A stretch of 64,000 bases of DNA from Serripes groenlandicus (GCA_031761405.1 JASEVX010000008.1:45870507-45934506), one strand, 5' to 3'; shown: positions 43,512 through 54,750, numbered from the stretch's first letter. The notes: a model not told the origin generated them from the sequence alone. A program made the numbers and translations.

Positions 43512-43990
43512 GATTGATTGTGTGGTGTTTTAACGCCGATTTCCATACTGTTTCAGTTACGTCACGGTGTTTCCTGTGTGTTACCAGTACTACTGGTCCA
43601 TTTATCCTGACACCAGCGAGTCAGTTATATCACGGCGTTTCCTGGGTAAGTTACCAGTACTACTGGTCCATTTATTCTGACACCAGCGGTTCAGTCGTTA
43701 TGCTAAACCCCGTAACTGTGAGCGCCAAGGAGGGCAGCCATTACTACCATTGTTAAAGTCTTTTGTATGATCTACGCAATATAAATGGTAAGGAAAATCA
43801 TAATGAGCGGCGGAAAACAATCAATGTCCGAACCGGGACTCGAACTTACGACCGACACCGACTGAACTATCGCAATTTAAACCACAGTTGTTGGTGTTGG
43901 TGCATAGTGAAAATCATTGGTATGACTCGGCCGAGGATCGAGCCCGCGACCTCCCGCACCCGAGGCGGACGCTCTACCACTTCAACCCCT
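43512..43990 (-). mobile_element. SINE-2 with internal duplication and tRNA-like insert
   Basis: The body segment TTACCAGTACTACTGGTCCA with upstream CACGGYGTTTCCTG occurs twice (43562-43625, 43628-43690). Between body and head, 43773-43912 carries a different tRNA-like segment (complement of ATAGTTCAGTCGGT and AGTTCGAGTCCCGG). The SINE-2 head with CCGAGGCGGACGCTCTACC ends near a poly-C tract. Confidence 0.75.
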
Positions 43991-44344
43991 CCCCCCCCCC
44001 CCCATCAATGTCTACGAGTGCATTCTGTCTCATTTTGTAGATTCTGATAAGACGGGGCAGATATGAATCTTGATTGAAACCTACACTGTTCAAAAATGCT
44101 ACATTTTCACATGGTTATTCTTCTGCAATTATTACGATCCGATTAGGGGTGAATATACTAGAAAAGTCTTCGAGATCACGTGACAAAGATGTTTTATTAC
44201 AATGAGTTTCAGACAGGAGTGCGTATTTAATCATTTCCTTTATTTCACATTCAATCATTAAATCCTATATCGTGGATACTCCAAGGAATAATCCCACTAA
44301 AAGTGGTTAATAAACGATATTTTACGCCTTCTTTTCTTGAATTT

Positions 44345-44516
44345 GCGCCGAGTTCGTAGCGTCGGGGATTTGGAACCGGGCGTCCATGTTTCGATCCCCT
44401 GTCGCTGCAATCAAAGTAGAATACCCTTAGACAAAAAACATTTCCTAGCCTAGTACTGGTTTGTTTACACAGGGATACAAACAAAAAGGTGAACTGTCGC
44501 CGTGATATACAGTACA
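44345..44516 (+). mobile_element. SINE-1, 3'-truncated
   Basis: AGCGTCGGGGATTTGGAACC, B-box GTTTCGATCCCC, CCTAGTACTGGTTTGTTTAC, stops inside the 3' module at CGCCGTGATATA. Confidence 0.8.
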
Positions 44517-44765
44517 GCTCAAGAGGGGGTTTTCCCAAAAACCCTCACCCCGGGGTTGAGGGGGATATCGATAAAATGATAAACCGCCGGCGTTAAGTCG
44601 CTCCCCCGGCTTAACCCTGCGTTTTCCAGGTATTTCAGATATGTGCCCGCTGGAGAGGGATTGCAGAGTTCCCTCCGCAGAAAATCCTTGATGGTTGGAT
44701 TTACATAAAGCCATTTGCCAAATAGAGTTAGTGTAATGAATTTGATTATCATAGCCTTAACTGAA
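44517..44765. other. GC-rich segment between SINE-1 pieces
   Basis: Sequence with CCTCACCCCGGGGTTGAGGG (hairpin-prone) and GCTCCCCCGGCTTAACCC has no match in the window and lies between a 3'-truncated SINE-1 and a SINE-1 3' end. Identity unknown. Confidence 0.5.
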
Positions 44766-44767
44766 AC

Positions 44768-44875
44768 TATTGGTTTGTTTACTCCAGGGATCATGAATAC
44801 GTGAACTATGGCCGTAATATAACTGAAGTAATGTTGAAAACGAGATAGAATCCCTATAAAACAAAACATTACAAC
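44768..44875 (+). mobile_element. SINE-1 3' part
   Basis: ATTGGTTTGTTTACTCCAGG, GATCATGAATACGTGAAC, decayed 3' module and ATAAAACAAAAC tail. It could be the displaced 3' end of the copy at 44345. Confidence 0.75.
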
Positions 44876-44879
44876 CCGT

Positions 44880-45420
44880 TAGTTGTGGTAAAAGGGAGAC
44901 AAAGGGTTAAAAGAATATTCTACTTTTCTGGAAAGCTATGATTGTATGATGCTATCTTTATCTGTCTCTATCGGCCAATTTCTAACCATCAATCGAAAAA
45001 GCGGCAAATGACATAAACGCACCCATGGGACGCCACGGAACCTATGAGCAGAACTTTTGTAGGATTACATGAGAAACGATGAAAATATATCAATGTTGAC
45101 TGTCTCGAACATTTCATAAAATCGGCATAGGTAATTATAGAACGCGCAATTTCAGTGATGGACTTAGGTTATTTATTAATGTGAGACGTACTATCGGTTT
45201 TGATCGACAACTTATAAAGGAAATTATCGCGATATTTTTTTTTTTTTTTATATTATCTCAAGCCAATTAGTGAGTATACCTTAACCGTAAATCATCCACA
45301 CTTAAGGTTTATTCATTAAAGCGTCCAAAGTCGAAATAAAGTCTACGGCTATTTCAAAAATAATCGACATCGGGAATTATAGAACGCGCATTTAGTAACG
45401 TATTTCGGCTAACAAGCGAC
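44880..45420. other. No gene; short direct repeat
   Basis: GAATTATAGAACGCGCA-type sequence occurs near 45132 and 45372. A T-run lies at 45237-45250. No ORF supported. Confidence 0.4.
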
Positions 45421-45434
45421 GGCATTTTGGTTCA

Positions 45435-45552
45435 TTTTGGCCAAAGGAGAAATTGCTCATTTGCCCCTTTTGCCAACATGTTTTCAACTTTATTCATAAA
45501 TTATATTTTTATTTACAACACTTATCCAATATTTTGTGGGAAAGGGTTAATA
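45435..45552 (+). mobile_element. PAL-C MITE remnant
   Basis: GGCCAAAGGAGAAATTGCTC then TTTTGCCAACATGTTTTCAAC and GTGGGAAAGGGTTAAT. Confidence 0.55.
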
Positions 45553-46112
45553 TTTATACACGCATCCGAGGCTACGAGTTCAGTAGAAGAGTTTTGAATG
45601 AAAGTTACCAACTATGATGAAATGTTCCATATAGATGTATTATAATTCGTTAATTAATTATGCAATGACTATTCTATTGAAACCGCAACCGTTGTGTTGA
45701 AGTAAACTGAATTGAATTTTATTTATTCAGAATGACACGCCCATTCTTTTCTATTCAGTAAACATATACTCGCTATTGCGACAGGACAATACATATTTCC
45801 CTACAATTCCAAGACATATATTTTTTTTTGTAGAACTAAAGGTATTGAACTGTCTAATCTGAATTCCGAGTGTAAGTAAATTTGTCTCGGTCAGACTGGT
45901 ATAATCGACTTTTCTGTTTGCAAGAAGGCCCTGTGGACATCCGATAATGTGTTTTGTATAAGTTTGTACCAGGTTTATACTGCCGCCTTCTGCGAAAAAA
46001 AATCGTACTTGATTGATCGGTTTTTGTATCTACGCCACTTTACTAAACGGACACACTAGGAACAGTATGAATGTCATAAGATATAGTATTCAATTCAATG
46101 TAAACCTCTTTG

Positions 46113-46374
46113 ATTTACCATCCTCGGTACCCAGGCTATTCATAAAATATAGGATACCCTGGGCAAATTGGCTGTAAAAGTCTCGTTCTAATGAATAATT
46201 TATGAGGTGAAATGCAGCCGCTTGATTGGCCGCATGACACAAACCTCATGCGATACGAAAATTACAGTTTAGTTACGGAGGAAATTGTGGTGCATGTTTT
46301 ACGAAGTTTCTCTAGCCAATTTGGCCATGGTATCGTATAGTTTATGAAGAGCCTAGGTACCGAGGATGGTATTT
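46113..46374. mobile_element. TIR element ACCATCCTCGGTACC, 254 bp
   Basis: Ends ACCATCCTCGGTACCCAGG and CCTAGGTACCGAGGATGGT are inverted and the match extends about 60 bp inward (ATTCATAAAATATAGGATACC). ATTT flanks both sides (46113-46116, 46371-46374), a possible 4-bp duplication. No coding. Confidence 0.75.
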
Positions 46375-46392
46375 TACCAAAGACTTTAAACA

Positions 46393-46542
46393 ATATCTTT
46401 TTACTAAGGTTAATCACCTCGCCATAATCGTTCTGAGCAATGGCACCTAAATTTGCATTGTTTACAAAATGGTCAAAATGGCCCCTAAACTAGGGTTTTC
46501 AAAATAGGATTTTAGTTACAACCGTTTCACGCCAAGCCCACG
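46393..46542 (+). mobile_element. PAL-B MITE, left arm deleted
   Basis: TTTACTAAGGTTAATCACCTCGCCATA jumps directly to TCGTTCTGAGCAATGGCACC, then the normal right half to ACGCCAAGCCCACG. Left TIR and the left hairpin arm are missing. Confidence 0.8.
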
Positions 46543-46549
46543 ATATGTT

Positions 46550-46885
46550 ACTTGGATTTTAAATTCATTGTACATGTGTTAAGGATGCACTGGAAAATAT
46601 TGATTTAATACATTTTAGTAGTTTGACCTTGTTTGAAAGTGAAAGTTGAGTATATAAAAAAACCAGTTGCGTCCCAGCCCAATTTCGTCCAATATGACGG
46701 TAATCATTTTCGTGAGGATAATTCTTTATTGCCTAATACATGACTCCCCGTTTGCTATGGGTAATTATAAAGCTTAGAGGCAACTCATATCAACGATAAA
46801 GGGTGTTATGCCTTTGAAGCGCTAAGAAAGAGTGACATTGAAACAAAGGACGAATTTATTTAGTGTAGTGTGACCTGTAACTTTT
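46550..46885 (+). repeat. Dispersed repeat RX, second long copy
   Basis: TTAAATTCATTGTACATGTG, TTTGACCTTGTTTGAAAGTG and ATGACGGTAATCATTTTCG align to 27725-28100. In both places a PAL-B or SINE lies nearby but not at the boundary. Confidence 0.6.
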
Positions 46886-46925
46886 GACCGTAAACCAGAA
46901 CTACAATCCGTTTCGTTCCTCTACG

Positions 46926-47070
46926 TTAGTCCTTTCTCACATAAAACACTGACAAACTTTTGAAATATTTTGACAAAATTATCGAAAATGAAAATTAAAT
47001 GAGTTAAAAACATTGCGGCAAACAGAGAAACAAACTGAACACAGAGAAGTCATCTTCGGCAGAGTTGTTA
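46926..47070 (+). mobile_element. PAL-C MITE remnant
   Basis: TTAGTCCTTTCTCACATAAAAC, TTGACAAAATTATCG, AAAACATTGCGGCAAAC. Its right end merges into the 425-bp tandem unit. Confidence 0.45.
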
Positions 47071-48300
47071 ACTTATATATATCAGTGAGTCATGGTTTAA
47101 TAACGGTGATGGCATAAGACCAACATCGCTAGACACGGCTTAAGTCGTATTAGCGTCAGCCGTTTGTGTGATTGAATCGACGAGTTTGTGTTATAAAGAC
47201 GAAAACGAATATGACTCGAGTGATTGTACACGTAAAGTTTACTGCTAAATATAGAACTTGTCGCTACCGTTGACCTTGTTGCCCGGAAAAGCTGTGACGC
47301 ATACGCCCTACACATTTCACAAATATAACAAACTAATTGACCAATATAAAGCATGATTATAAATAATATAAAACATCGCTAGACACGGCTTAAATCGTAT
47401 TAGCGTCAGCCGTTTGTGTGATTGAATCGACGGATTTGTGTTATAAAGACGAAAACGAATATGACTCGATTGATTGTACACGTAAAGTTTAGTGCTAAAT
47501 ATAGAACTTGACGCTAACCTTGACCTTGTTACCCGGAACAAACTGTGACGCTTACGCCCTTGACATTACACAAATATAACAAAATATTTGGCCAATATCA
47601 AGCATGATAATATGCCACTTGCAAACAATGTTCATTCCCATTTTAAATGATATTTCTGTTTAGATGGTGTATTGTACCTTGCAAGTATTAATATACGTAG
47701 GTCGTCTTATCAAATTCGACTCGAGAAATCTTCTGCGACAGAAGCGTTAACTTGGATCTGCCCGTGGGTCATGTTTAAATCACGGTGATGTAATAAGACC
47801 TAAATCGCTAGACACGGCTCAAATTGTATTAGCGTCAGCCGTTTGTGTGTGTGATTGAATTGACGTATTTGTGTCATAAAGACAAACGCGAATATGACTC
47901 GAATGATTATACACGTAACTTGGTTTAGTGCTAAATATAGAACTAGTCGCTAAATATGACCTTGTTGTCCGAAAAAGCTGTGACGCATACGCCCTACACA
48001 TTACACAAAGATAACTGGCCAATATAAAGCATGATAATATGCCACTTGCAAACCATGTTCATTCCCGTTTTAAATGATATTTCTGTGTAGATGGTGTATT
48101 GTACCTTGCAAGTATTAATATACGTGGGTCGTCTTATCAAATTCAACTCGAAATATCTTCTGCGACAGAAGCGTTAACTTGGATCTGTCCGTGGGTCATG
48201 TTTAAATCACGGTGATGTCATAAGACCTAAATCGCCAGACACGGCTCAAATTGTATTAGCGTCAGCCGTTTGTGTGATTGAATCGACTTCTTTGTGTCTT
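47048..48300 (+). repeat. ~425-bp tandem array
   Basis: AGACACGGCT occurs at 47131, 47391, 47810 and 48237, spacings 260, 419 and 427; the first unit lacks about 165 bp (the ATATGCCACTTGC to CTTCTGCGACAGAAG part). Units share GTATTAGCGTCAGCCGTTTG and GCTGTGACGCATACGCCCT. The minus-strand frames that look alike are products of the repeat. Confidence 0.92.
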
Positions 48301-48467
48301 TATCAATTAGTTTTGCATCTTGTATTGAATTGTTTTGTTACTCTCGGGGTCCGTATTCATGTTATTTATCGGGAAAACAAACTATGTGTTGCCTGCAGAG
48401 GACTAGATAAGGAAGAGTAAATAGGTATTGCTTTCATGATACTACCGTAAGCATTCATTGAAACATA

Positions 48468-48525
48468 TGTTGTGGGTACTCAAAGGAATCGTCTCACTGA
48501 TACGATTCTTTTGAGTACACACAGC
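48468..48525. repeat. 26-bp-stem hairpin
   Basis: GTACTCAAAGGAATCGT (48476-48492) pairs with ACGATTCTTTTGAGTAC (48502-48518) around a 9-nt loop with one mismatch; flanking bases extend the stem with more mismatches. Confidence 0.65.
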
Positions 48526-48798
48526 ATGGGTTTTTGAGGTCGAGTAAGGATTTTAGAACGTGCAAAGCTCCCTTTATTTAGAGACCTGTGTCTGTCTGTC
48601 GATTAGTGCTTCATTCAAGGATTCATTTGTGGTTTGTCATCCGTCTGTCTCCTAAGATTTCACTTTGGTAATACGGGTATTTTCTGACGTCGATTTCCTT
48701 AATGTTTTCAGGAATCGGATAACGTACTGTTGATATTAACATTTTTACGCTGGAAGAAAGATGTATTTATCTATGTTTTTCTAATTTGTAGTCCTAGT

Positions 48799-49076
48799 CC
48801 TTTGATTGACACCGCATCGCTGGTAAAGTGGTAGAGCGTCCGCATCGGGTGCGGGTTCGATCCCAAGTCGGGCCATACCAAATACTTTAAGTATGGTAGT
48901 TATGACTGCCCTACTTTGCGCTCAGGGTTGCGGAGTTAGCATAACGACTGACTGACTGACTTGTGACAGGGTAAATGGACCAGAATTACTGGTAACTTAC
49001 CCATGAAACGCCGTGATATCATTGAAAAAAATTGTAAAAAGTGTCGTAAAGCACCAAACAATCAATCCTTTGATTG
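48799..49076 (+). mobile_element. SINE-2, full length, 10-bp TSD
   Basis: Element 48809-49066 between exact CCTTTGATTG repeats (48799-48808, 49067-49076). A-box TGGTAAAGTGG, B-box GGGTTCGATCCC, CATACCAAATACTTTAAG, TTACTGGTAACTTACCC, 3' module with CGCCGTGATATCATTG and AATC tail. The clearest SINE-2 in the window. Confidence 0.95.
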
Positions 49077-49204
49077 TCACTTAATCATGTAACAATCAAT
49101 TGGAGTGTTCTCTTTCTTTAACATACTGATAATAAATCAAATGTTAACAGGTCCCACAGCAGGTACATTTTTACACATTTGCATAGTACGAATTTTTTAA
49201 ATAA

Positions 49205-49352
49205 TTGTCACAAAAGTATGTATAACCAATTTCTTTTACAACAATGTTTTCAACTTTATAAAATAAGTATTGTAGTTGCCTTTAAAGAGAGCCGCCATAT
49301 TATTTGCTAAATAATTGCAGTCATCTGCTGCATGGTATATTGTCTATGGGAA
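49205..49352 (-). mobile_element. PAL-C MITE remnant
   Basis: AATTTCTTTTACAACAATGTTTTCAAC, CAGTCATCTGCTGCATGG, ATGGGAAAGGGTTA. Confidence 0.55.
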
Positions 49353-49394
49353 AGGGTTACTGGCAATGCTTTATATACTATTTCCCCAAAATAC

Positions 49395-49634
49395 AATTCC
49401 AACAGTATGGTCCCTGCGTAATGTATCGACCCAGATCAACCAGCGCAGGCTAATCCGGGCCGACACATTCCATCCCAGAGGGATAGAGGTATAGAGTAAT
49501 GATTCCTGAAACAGAAAATCCACAGGAGGCGAAAAGTGTCTGTCCGGGTTAGCCTGCGCGTCATGCTTAAGCTGATCAAGGTCGATAATGTACGCAGAGT
49601 CCATACTGTTGGTTTTCTCGTGGAACGATTCATT
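49395..49634 (-). mobile_element. MITE-E
   Basis: CAACAGTATGGTCCCTGCGT body start, ATAGAGGTATAGAGTAATGA, GGCGAAAAGTGTCTGTCCGG and GGTTTTCTCGTGGAACGATTC terminus. The left terminus is decayed. Confidence 0.85.
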
Positions 49635-49639
49635 TATAT

Positions 49640-50440
49640 GAATTGAAAACGTTAGTTATTAATTTTGACAACATACCTGGTAACGTCTGTAATTTCAAGG
49701 AACCCCCAACAATACAACTATTAGATTTGCACCTGTAGTAAAATTATTATCAAATAAGAACAACATACCTTGGCTTCTCGCAAGCCAAGGTACCATTATG
49801 TGCTAATTGAATATCGTAGATGTTAAACGTAACATCATGACGTCTATAACATGTTATGTGTTGCGTTTATTATGTGATATCTTGTGATATTAGCATATTA
49901 TCACACCCACCACCGACAATAAACGCTTAATTTGGCTCATATTTGCCGTCTAATTACCATTTTGCTGGATAAGTATTTCGTGGTAGGGTTAATATACAGC
50001 ACAAGAAAATGTCTCTTTATGAAAACATGCCAAGCCAAGCAACACAAAACGGTATTGACATTTGCCATTTAGAACATGAATTCAATCTTGCTAACAGACT
50101 ACTAACAAATTGTATTCTTTCTTTCAATGTAATTCAAACAAATATTCGCCATGAATCAAAACACGTGTATTGAGTTTCCCTATTGGCATAGGCTACATAT
50201 ACATGTACCACTTAATTTAACAAAAGGGGACTCGTTGTGTTTCCAAGAAAGAAATTAGCGCTGAATAAGGATATTTACCTTTTTTTTAGCAAGCCATCTA
50301 AACTGGTTATTACTTGGCTTTAGAACAACCCGATTGCGGAAGTTATTGGTTTAAATCTTCTTTCAGGATATAAATAACCATCTTCAAATTTTGTTAATAG
50401 AAATAAAACTAGGACCCACTCGAATTTCAAGATATTTTAC
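49640..50440. other. No gene; one perfect hairpin
   Basis: AT-rich. TACCTTGGCTT / AAGCCAAGGTA (49766-49776, 49782-49792) is a perfect 11-bp hairpin with a 5-nt loop. Nothing else recognised. Confidence 0.5.
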
Positions 50441-50446
50441 ACATGT

Positions 50447-50642
50447 TCGGATCGGGGATTTGTAACCGGTTGTGCCGACTTCGATCCCCAGCCGCGCCGC
50501 AACGGTTTATGCTAGAGTGCCGTTGAGCAAGGCACACTTCCTAGCCTAGTACTGGTTTATTTACCCCAGTAATCATGTATAAATATATATCGCCGTGATA
50601 TAACTGAACACATATTTAAAACGGCGTACAGCACCGATAAAA
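50447..50642 (+). mobile_element. SINE-1
   Basis: GGATCGGGGATTTGTAACC, B-box CTTCGATCCCC, GCACACTTCCTAGCCTAGTAC, 3' module CGCCGTGATATAACTGAAC and CACCGATAAAAC tail. The A-box region is lost. Confidence 0.85.
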
Positions 50643-50864
50643 CAATTTAACATATGTTTAGAAACTTTCTTTGTGGTAAACTGTGCAAAGTTATAGGTTC
50701 AAGCAAATGCAAATGCAAACTTTAACATACTTTCACTGACTGGGATTTACCATATACATAGGGGTGACCAGGGACTAAGAAAGAGGAAACGAGTCTTTGA
50801 CCCACACGTTGTCTCTAATAACTGAGCCGAACGTGTCGATGACCAACATTATGTCACTTAAATC

Positions 50865-51067
50865 CGAGTGCCAATAGGTCAGTCGGTAACGATGCAGTCT
50901 GTAACTCCAGGGGTTCCGAGTTACAACCTCCCCAATTTCGGCTAATATTATTTCTAACGTTTGACTAAACTCAATGCGACACGCGTCATTCTTCTTCCAC
51001 CAATGGGCTTTCAGTCTATGTGGAAAAACAGCGTGAAAGAAAGGATGTTGTGTGGATTACTGAGTGA
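50865..51067 (+). mobile_element. SINE-3 head and body
   Basis: AATAGGTCAGTCGGTAACG (A-box region), GTTCCGAGTTACAACC, CGTCATTCTTCTTCCACCAATGGGC. The 3' module is missing; a PAL-A fragment follows directly. Confidence 0.75.
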
Positions 51068-51172
51068 GATAACTAAAAGGTAAACAATGCTGATTACAGG
51101 TGAGACAGTTCGTTACGAGCTGACTCACCTGAATCTGCATTGTTTGCAAAAACCTCAATATTGCCTTTGTTA
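51068..51172 (+). mobile_element. PAL-A MITE, hairpin and right part only
   Basis: ATAACTAAAAGGTAAACAATGCTG through the whole hairpin (apex GTTCGTTACGAGC) to AATATTGCCTTTG; both termini are absent. Confidence 0.8.
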
Positions 51173-51334
51173 AACACAAATTAATCAAAATCCCCAAGCT
51201 GTGAGATCCAATTTATGCTTTCATTGCATAAAATACCCCCAATATCTTATGCCATTGGTACATTTATTGCGTTATTCAAGTGCAACTTGATTGTATTTAT
51301 GTAACTTGTTTCGTATATTGGAAAAAATGTCTGC

Positions 51335-51450
51335 GTGTCCATCAAGTGGCATTTCCCCAATATTTGTAGTTATAATAGGTTGAACTCAGTGTGCCTTGTC
51401 TATTTTTCTGTACAGAGAAGACGAAGAGAAGTGATCACTGTTCCAATTTT
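51335..51450 (+). repeat. Dispersed repeat, pair with 53650-53760
   Basis: AAGTGGCATTTCCCCAATATTTGTAG and GGTTGAACTCAGTG align with CCAAGTGGCATTTTACCGATATTTGTAG and TTTGAACTCGGGG at 53665. Only two copies, class unknown. Confidence 0.45.
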
Positions 51451-51664
51451 GACATATCGATAGATTCCCGTTTGTAGGTTAAACATAATTCATCTTCTGT
51501 TTCAACTATTTAAAGATTTAACAGAATTTATTCTGACAGAATTTCTAAGAAGAATGTAAAATATTATTTTAGCGAGGTTTCCATTGGTTCTCTAAGGCGA
51601 CTTAATTTTCATCGGTGACACATTTAAGATATTTTGATGAGCAGTGTAAATAGAAACAAACCTT

Positions 51665-52075
51665 TATGCCATTCCCACATAGGAAGTATCTGCTGCAGCA
51701 AACGACTTTGAAAAAATCTCTAAGCATAACTGTGGAAAATCGCTTTGAAAGAAAGTATAGTTTTTTGATAGAGTTGAAAACATAGTGGCAAATGTAGAAA
51801 TTTATTTATTTATTTATTGGGGTTTTACGCCGCTTTCAACATTATTTCAGTTATATCACAGCGACAGTTCACTTATTCATGATCCCGCGGTAAACAAACC
51901 AGTACTAGGCTAGAAAATATGCCTTGCCCAAATGCACTCCACCATGACCGTAGTGCCGCGACTGGGGATCGAACCCGGGACACCCGGTTTCGAAATCCCC
52001 CACGCTAACCACTCGACCACAGCGGATTCCAATGCATGGACGTCAGAAAATGTCTGTATGAGGGTACGGATTAAA
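51665..52075 (+). mobile_element. PAL-C MITE split by SINE-1
   Basis: 51665-51797 has TGCCATTCCCACATAGG, CTGCTGCAGCAAACGACTTTG, GAAAACATAGTGGCAAA. It resumes at 52031-52075 with GACGTCAGAAAATGTCTG and ATGAGGGTACGGATTAAAC. Confidence 0.7.
51800..52030 (-). mobile_element. SINE-1, full length, inserted in PAL-C
   Basis: (AAAT)n tail, 3' module, CCTAGTACTGG block, B-box complement GGGGATCGAACCCGGG, A-box complement CCACTCGACCACAGCG and head end GGATTCC. Flanking duplication is unclear because both sides are A/T-rich. Confidence 0.9.
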
Positions 52076-52079
52076 CCAA

Positions 52080-52855
52080 TTGCAATGGACTTGTCAGAAC
52101 TCAAACATGTCATTTAGCGAGAACTGAAACTAGTTTGACAGTTATAATTGGTGATAAAAACTTAAAATAATTTAGCCTAATCGATTGATCACTCGAACAA
52201 TCCGATGACTCGAAGTAACCTGATTCCTTTTTTGACTTCGAGCTATCGCGAGTCCACAAACTTAAAGCAGTTTAGGAGAGTGTGAATTTAACAATTGTTG
52301 AAAGATATATCTTATTCCAAATTCATACTGTCAATCACCTACATATATTACTTCAAAAATCATCTTATTTATATGATCTGAAGATTATAGCTTATAGTAT
52401 GTGAGTAATGGGTTTTTACTTATACTGTTGGGTACTATCAACGATAAAGAACATATTTTTAAGCAGTATGCTACCTGTATTAGAAAGAAGTTTGTATACC
52501 TGTATTTTTCGAACTATTTTCACATATCATAAAATATTTAATACATACTCATTTCGTATTATTTAAGGCTTTTGTGATAAAATTGCATTATTTTACAATA
52601 GTTGATCTCTTATTGCAATTTAATAGATCAACAAACTTCTACACGCTTGATCTTTTATAAAAAAAAAATAAGGTTTTATATACGATTTTCTAATTTCTTC
52701 GTAACTTTAACATTGTATAACAAAATGAAATTCATCTTCTATAGCATCAGAGCTGCAACACGGACATTTTTTTTCAAGGATCTAATTGTTTTAATAAAAT
52801 CCTATACTTAGACAGTATCTCCAAATATCTGTCATCCTCAAAGTTTCAACTGAAA
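52080..52855. other. No recognised feature
   Basis: Strongly AT-rich, short frames only. Confidence 0.5.
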
Positions 52856-52860
52856 TTTGT

Positions 52861-53111
52861 TCTTGAAAACCAACATTGTGGACTCTGCGTACAGTATCGA
52901 CCCGGATCAACCTAAGCATGCTGCGCAGGCTAACGCGGACATAACCTTTTCGACTCCTGTTGATTTTCTGTTTCAGGAATCATTACTCTATACCTCTATC
53001 CCCCTGAAACGGAATGTATCGGCCCGGATTAGTCTGCGCGGACTGCGCAGGCTTATCTGGGTCGATACATTACGTAGAGTCCATAATGTTGGGTTTCTCG
53101 TGGAACGGCTC
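52861..53111 (+). mobile_element. MITE-E, near full length
   Basis: Left end reduced to TCTTGAAAACCAACATTGTGG; right end CCATAATGTTGGGTTTCTCGTGGAACGGCTC is intact. Body as in 23337-23600. Confidence 0.88.
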
Positions 53112-53277
53112 ATATATATTAAAGTACATAAGATATATCCTGAAGATCCTCTAAGAGTCGAAACCGGTTGAGAATTTTGTGTTATTAATATCTATTATGT
53201 ATTAAGATTTTAAATAAATCGAAAGTAATTGACTAGAAAGACTAATCCCCAGACTTTATTCTGTCCCAATATATATA

Positions 53278-53491
53278 TTAACTCTTTCAGCGCCGAATTG
53301 TTTAAAGTAGACTCTTTCATGTTCAAAATCGGGCGTCTCCATTTCTCATGTAAAACAATTTTGGACAACTTTGATAACTAAAAGGCAAAAAATGCTGATT
53401 TCAGGTGAGACAGCTCGTTACGAGCTGACTCGCCTGAATTAGTATTGTTTGCACAAAACCTGAATATTGCCTTTGGCGCTGAAAGAGTTAA
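53278..53491 (+). mobile_element. PAL-A MITE, full length
   Basis: TTAACTCTTTCAGCGCC / GGCGCTGAAAGAGTTAA, 214 bp, apex GCTCGTTACGAGC. Confidence 0.93.
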
Positions 53492-53996
53492 ATCAATTCG
53501 GTTTCGATTTTTCTAACTAACAAGTCATTCAACTATAGAGGATATCAATTATTGACAAAAACTTCGAACATAAAGATGAGTAGAAATTGGTCACTCATGT
53601 GGACCCCGTTTGTGTTGATATAATGCCACCCAGGTCGGTAAAACCGATAACCAGTCTGACAACCAAGTGGCATTTTACCGATATTTGTAGTTCTAATTGT
53701 TTGAACTCGGGGTTTCGATGTACGTTTTCTTATCAGAAGATATCCGATGTTACCGAGACAAATTCTGTCTGCCTTAAGTGCGAGATAATCACTTTTAACT
53801 TCGTTGATATTATGTTAGAGCAAAATTAAAAAGTACGGAGATCTACGTCTTGTTACAATTTGCAAAGTTTTCTTGGTTTCAGTAAGGCACAGTATATATT
53901 CAAGAATCAAATTAAAAAACAACAACTACAGACATATACTTGTACTTTATTACCCAACCAGGTTACATAGTAACAACATGGTAAATACATACAATA

Positions 53997-54226
53997 TCAA
54001 CTCTTTCCCTCATACGACAATTCTGCAGCAGACGACTTTGAACATATTCTGTAAAAAAATAGAAAATCTCTATAATTAAATGGATAACCTATGACTAAAA
54101 GTGGAAAACATTGTGACAAAAAGAGAAATTGCTCGTTTTGAGCAATTTCTTCTTTTGTCGCTATGTTTTCAAAAAGCCGTCTGCTACATAGGTGTAAGAA
54201 AGCGTCTATATGAGGGAAAGGGTTAA
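53997..54226 (+). mobile_element. PAL-C MITE, full length
   Basis: TCAACTCTTTCCCTCATACG / ATGAGGGAAAGGGTTAA, 230 bp, apex GCTCGTTTTGAGC. The left TTAA has mutated to TCAA. Confidence 0.9.
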
Positions 54227-54356
54227 CATACAATAATCGGTGGTTACTTTTGTTTATACATACATGAAGTATATATAACTACATCATAGAATATCAGTAA
54301 TGCATATTTTGATGTAGTTTTATAGCAATGAAAAAACATTTTTGTAGCGCACCAAT

Positions 54357-54606
54357 CCATAGATGGATTTAGTTTTATTGGGGTTTTACGCCGCTTTCAA
54401 CATTATATCAGTTATATCACGGCGACAGTTCACTTATTCATGATCCCTGGGTAAACAAACCAGTACTAGGCTAGGAAATGTGCCTTGCCCAATGGCACTC
54501 CACCATGACCGTAGTGCCGCGACTGGGGATCGAAGCCGGGACACCCGGTTTCGAATCCCCGACGCTAACCACTCGACCACAGCGGATTTCTCCTTCCATA
54601 GATGGA
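54357..54606 (-). mobile_element. SINE-1, full length, 11-bp TSD
   Basis: Element 54368-54595 between exact CCATAGATGGA repeats (54357-54367, 54596-54606). A- and B-box complements, CCTAGTACTGG block and 3' module all present. Confidence 0.95.
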
Positions 54607-54750
54607 ATAGCAATCAAAGGGCCAAGATAGGTCATACTCATGTAAGCTTACACTATACAGACTCCACGATAGACATCCTTCTCAGACTAACAGCGGAGTC
54701 GATGCTCGTGGTGCGTTGCTCCAATGTGTTTTTACCTGATCTTTCACCTA

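Noticed and set aside
47097..48022. Three similar 67-85 codon minus-strand frames
   Set aside because: Similarity comes from the 425-bp tandem repeat; frames are broken differently and have no start or splice pattern.
53587..53829. 80-codon plus-strand ORF
   Set aside because: Overlaps a dispersed repeat also present at 51335-51450; no domain recognised.
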